Assembly (NCBI GenBank): GCA_900642245.1
Contig: CAAAJI010000256.1
Span: 53,320 to 73,818, forward strand
Reading direction: 5' to 3'
Length of the DNA stretch: 20,499 nt
Origin: Fragilaria radians
Lineage: Eukaryota > Bacillariophyta > Fragilariophyceae > Fragilariales > Fragilariaceae
The notes beneath the pieces are model-generated. The model ran no database searches. It was not told where the DNA came from and was given only the letters and a program-made list of their open reading frames with translations. This document shows, in pieces, positions 19,696-20,499 of the stretch (positions within the stretch are counted from its first letter, which is position 1; each line of letters begins with the position of its first letter). The position numbers were made by a program, and so were the translations under genes.

Positions 19696-19713
19696 GAAAC
19701 TATGCCTGAATAA
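19696..19713 (-). repeat. 18-nt LINE tail, E1 copy
   Basis: Plus strand gaaactatgcctgaataa, identical to the E2 and E4 copies. The ATAGATAGCAC block is only a few bases upstream here, because the AAACATAG segment of the E2, E3 and E4 3' UTRs is absent. Confidence 0.88.
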
Positions 19714-19739
19714 CGTGCTATCTATTTGATGATGAGTCC

Positions 19740-20499
19740 CTATTTGTTGCCTGGGTTCCCATCACGAGCCTCACACGGGATCCTTGAATCCGAACTTAAT
19801 GTTTTGTCTTTGTCGTCAATTTGTTTTCGTTTTCGTATTTGTATTTTTAGGCTTTCATAGTGGACTGATAACCAAGCGCTGATTTGATAATTTGATTGTT
19901 TCATGTGGTCGCTGATGTTTTCTGCCATTACTTTTGTGAAATTGTCATTGAGATATTCTTTATTTGAGTACAAGTACTTTAGCTTTTCCACATTTTGCCT
20001 TTTTGTTACTTGATGTAACCCTTCGCTATTATCTTTTTGAGAAATTTTGATCCTCTCCATCCATGCTTGTTTCCACTGACTTATTAGTAGTTGAATGAAT
20101 TCTATCAAATATTTTGTTGCATATCCGGGTTTTTTCATGTGGACTTCTATGTCGGTTGATAGACTAAGTGCTACTTTGCCTTGCAAGATTTTGTTCCAAC
20201 CTATTCTTTCTTGATGTATTGTGGAATCTTCCTTGTTGTTGCTTTGGTATCTCATTTTTTCCACAATGTCTTTTGTTACTTGTGATATGTTTCCATATCG
20301 TTTTAACTTCTTGATAATTTCGTTCAAGATACGGTGAATGTTTTCTGTATTCTCTTCACAGTACAAGACATGTGTTATGTCTTTGGTCTCGATGTTGCAT
20401 AATGGGCATATGGATGACAAGACTTGGTGTAATTTGTGTAACCTTTGTCGTGTTGGAGTTAGTCCTGATATCATCTTTATTACCGACAAATATTTTTTC
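19740..20499 (-). CDS. LINE ORF2 C-terminal zinc-motif domain (E1), open, partial
   Basis: The reading frame is open from the right edge to a TAG at 19740-19742, about 253 codons with no start of its own. The blocks in order are VIKMISGLTPTRQRLHKLH, CPLC to HVLYC (C-x2-C-x8-H-x3-C, 20358-20408), ERIGWNKILQGK, QLLISQWKQAWMERI, a Lys/Asn-rich helical stretch with YLNDN, QISAWLSVHYESLKIQIRKRK and the end SRIPCEARDGN. It is the tail of the LINE polyprotein after RNase H. The zinc motif probably binds RNA or DNA; the QW and WL-x2-HY blocks are of unknown function but recur in E4. As the only unbroken ORF2 tail in the window, it provides the reference for judging lesions in E2 and E4. Confidence 0.87.
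   Translation of the reverse strand, partial: KKYLSVIKMISGLTPTRQRLHKLHQVLSSICPLCNIETKDITHVLYCEENTENIHRILNEIIKKLKRYGNISQVTKDIVEKMRYQSNNKEDSTIHQERIGWNKILQGKVALSLSTDIEVHMKKPGYATKYLIEFIQLLISQWKQAWMERIKISQKDNSEGLHQVTKRQNVEKLKYLYSNKEYLNDNFTKVMAENISDHMKQSNYQISAWLSVHYESLKIQIRKRKQIDDKDKTLSSDSRIPCEARDGNPGNK

Larger units (their letters stand above)
19696..20499 (-). mobile_element. LINE copy E1, 3' end only (runs off the window)
   Basis: The 3' end of an element whose body lies to the right of the window. It consists of the ORF2 C-terminal domain (19740-20499), a short 3' UTR with AAATAGATAGCACG, and the 18-nt tail (19696-19713). Its protein matches E4 over the whole domain. No lesion is visible. Confidence 0.9.

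Noticed and set aside
1..20499. LTR retrotransposon or retroviral origin
   Set aside because: No long terminal repeats, protease or integrase; the nuclease is APE-type and lies before the RT, as in LINEs.
1..20499. CRISPR array because of the recurring 18-nt sequence
   Set aside because: The repeat copies lie 0.26-7 kb apart at element ends and carry LINE 3' UTR sequence beside them.

Overview
This window contains no ordinary host gene that I can support. It is almost entirely a head-to-tail run of non-LTR retrotransposons (LINEs), all on the minus strand, so each element's 5' end lies to the right. I see one partial copy at the right edge (E1, 19696-20499), three nearly element-length copies (E2, about 12807-19607; E4, 7041-12544; E5, 10-7040), one short copy of about 260 bp (E3, 12545-12806), and an orphan 5'-end fragment (about 19608-19695) between E1 and E2. 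Every element ends, read on the minus strand, in an almost invariant 18-nt tail, TTATTCAGGCATAGTTTC. The next element's 5' leader follows directly or within a few bases.

The reconstructed layout, 5' to 3' on the minus strand, is: a short AT-rich leader; ORF1 (basic or Ser/Lys-rich N-terminus, a conserved central domain with an EW-x4-W-x3-IG signature, and a C-terminal coiled coil); an overlapping ORF2 with an APE-type endonuclease, a reverse transcriptase, a connection region, RNase H, and a C-terminal domain with a C-x2-C-x8-H-x3-C zinc motif; then a short conserved 3' UTR. An intact element would be roughly 7-7.5 kb. E2 and E5 are close relatives through ORF2. E4 is a more distant relative, and in its C-terminal domain it matches E1.

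All visible long copies are broken by stops, frameshifts and internal deletions, so most entries are pseudogenes. E1 is the exception: its last 250 or so codons are fully open. Several lesions hit catalytic residues in a consistent way: Asp or Glu codons preceded by a C have become Asn or Lys (C|GA to C|AA), and at least one Arg position (CGA in E5) reads TGA in E2. This is what decay of methylated CpG would leave.

The organism is eukaryotic: AT-rich sequence, standard-code LINEs, no operons. The RT signature motifs (SPSGxHLGHYK, and GTGQGSGxSPxIW in place of the usual RQGDPLSP) match what I remember of LINE-like proteins in diatoms and related stramenopile algae. That assignment is a recollection, not a search result. 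I see no tRNA, rRNA, CRISPR, convincing promoter or plus-strand gene.
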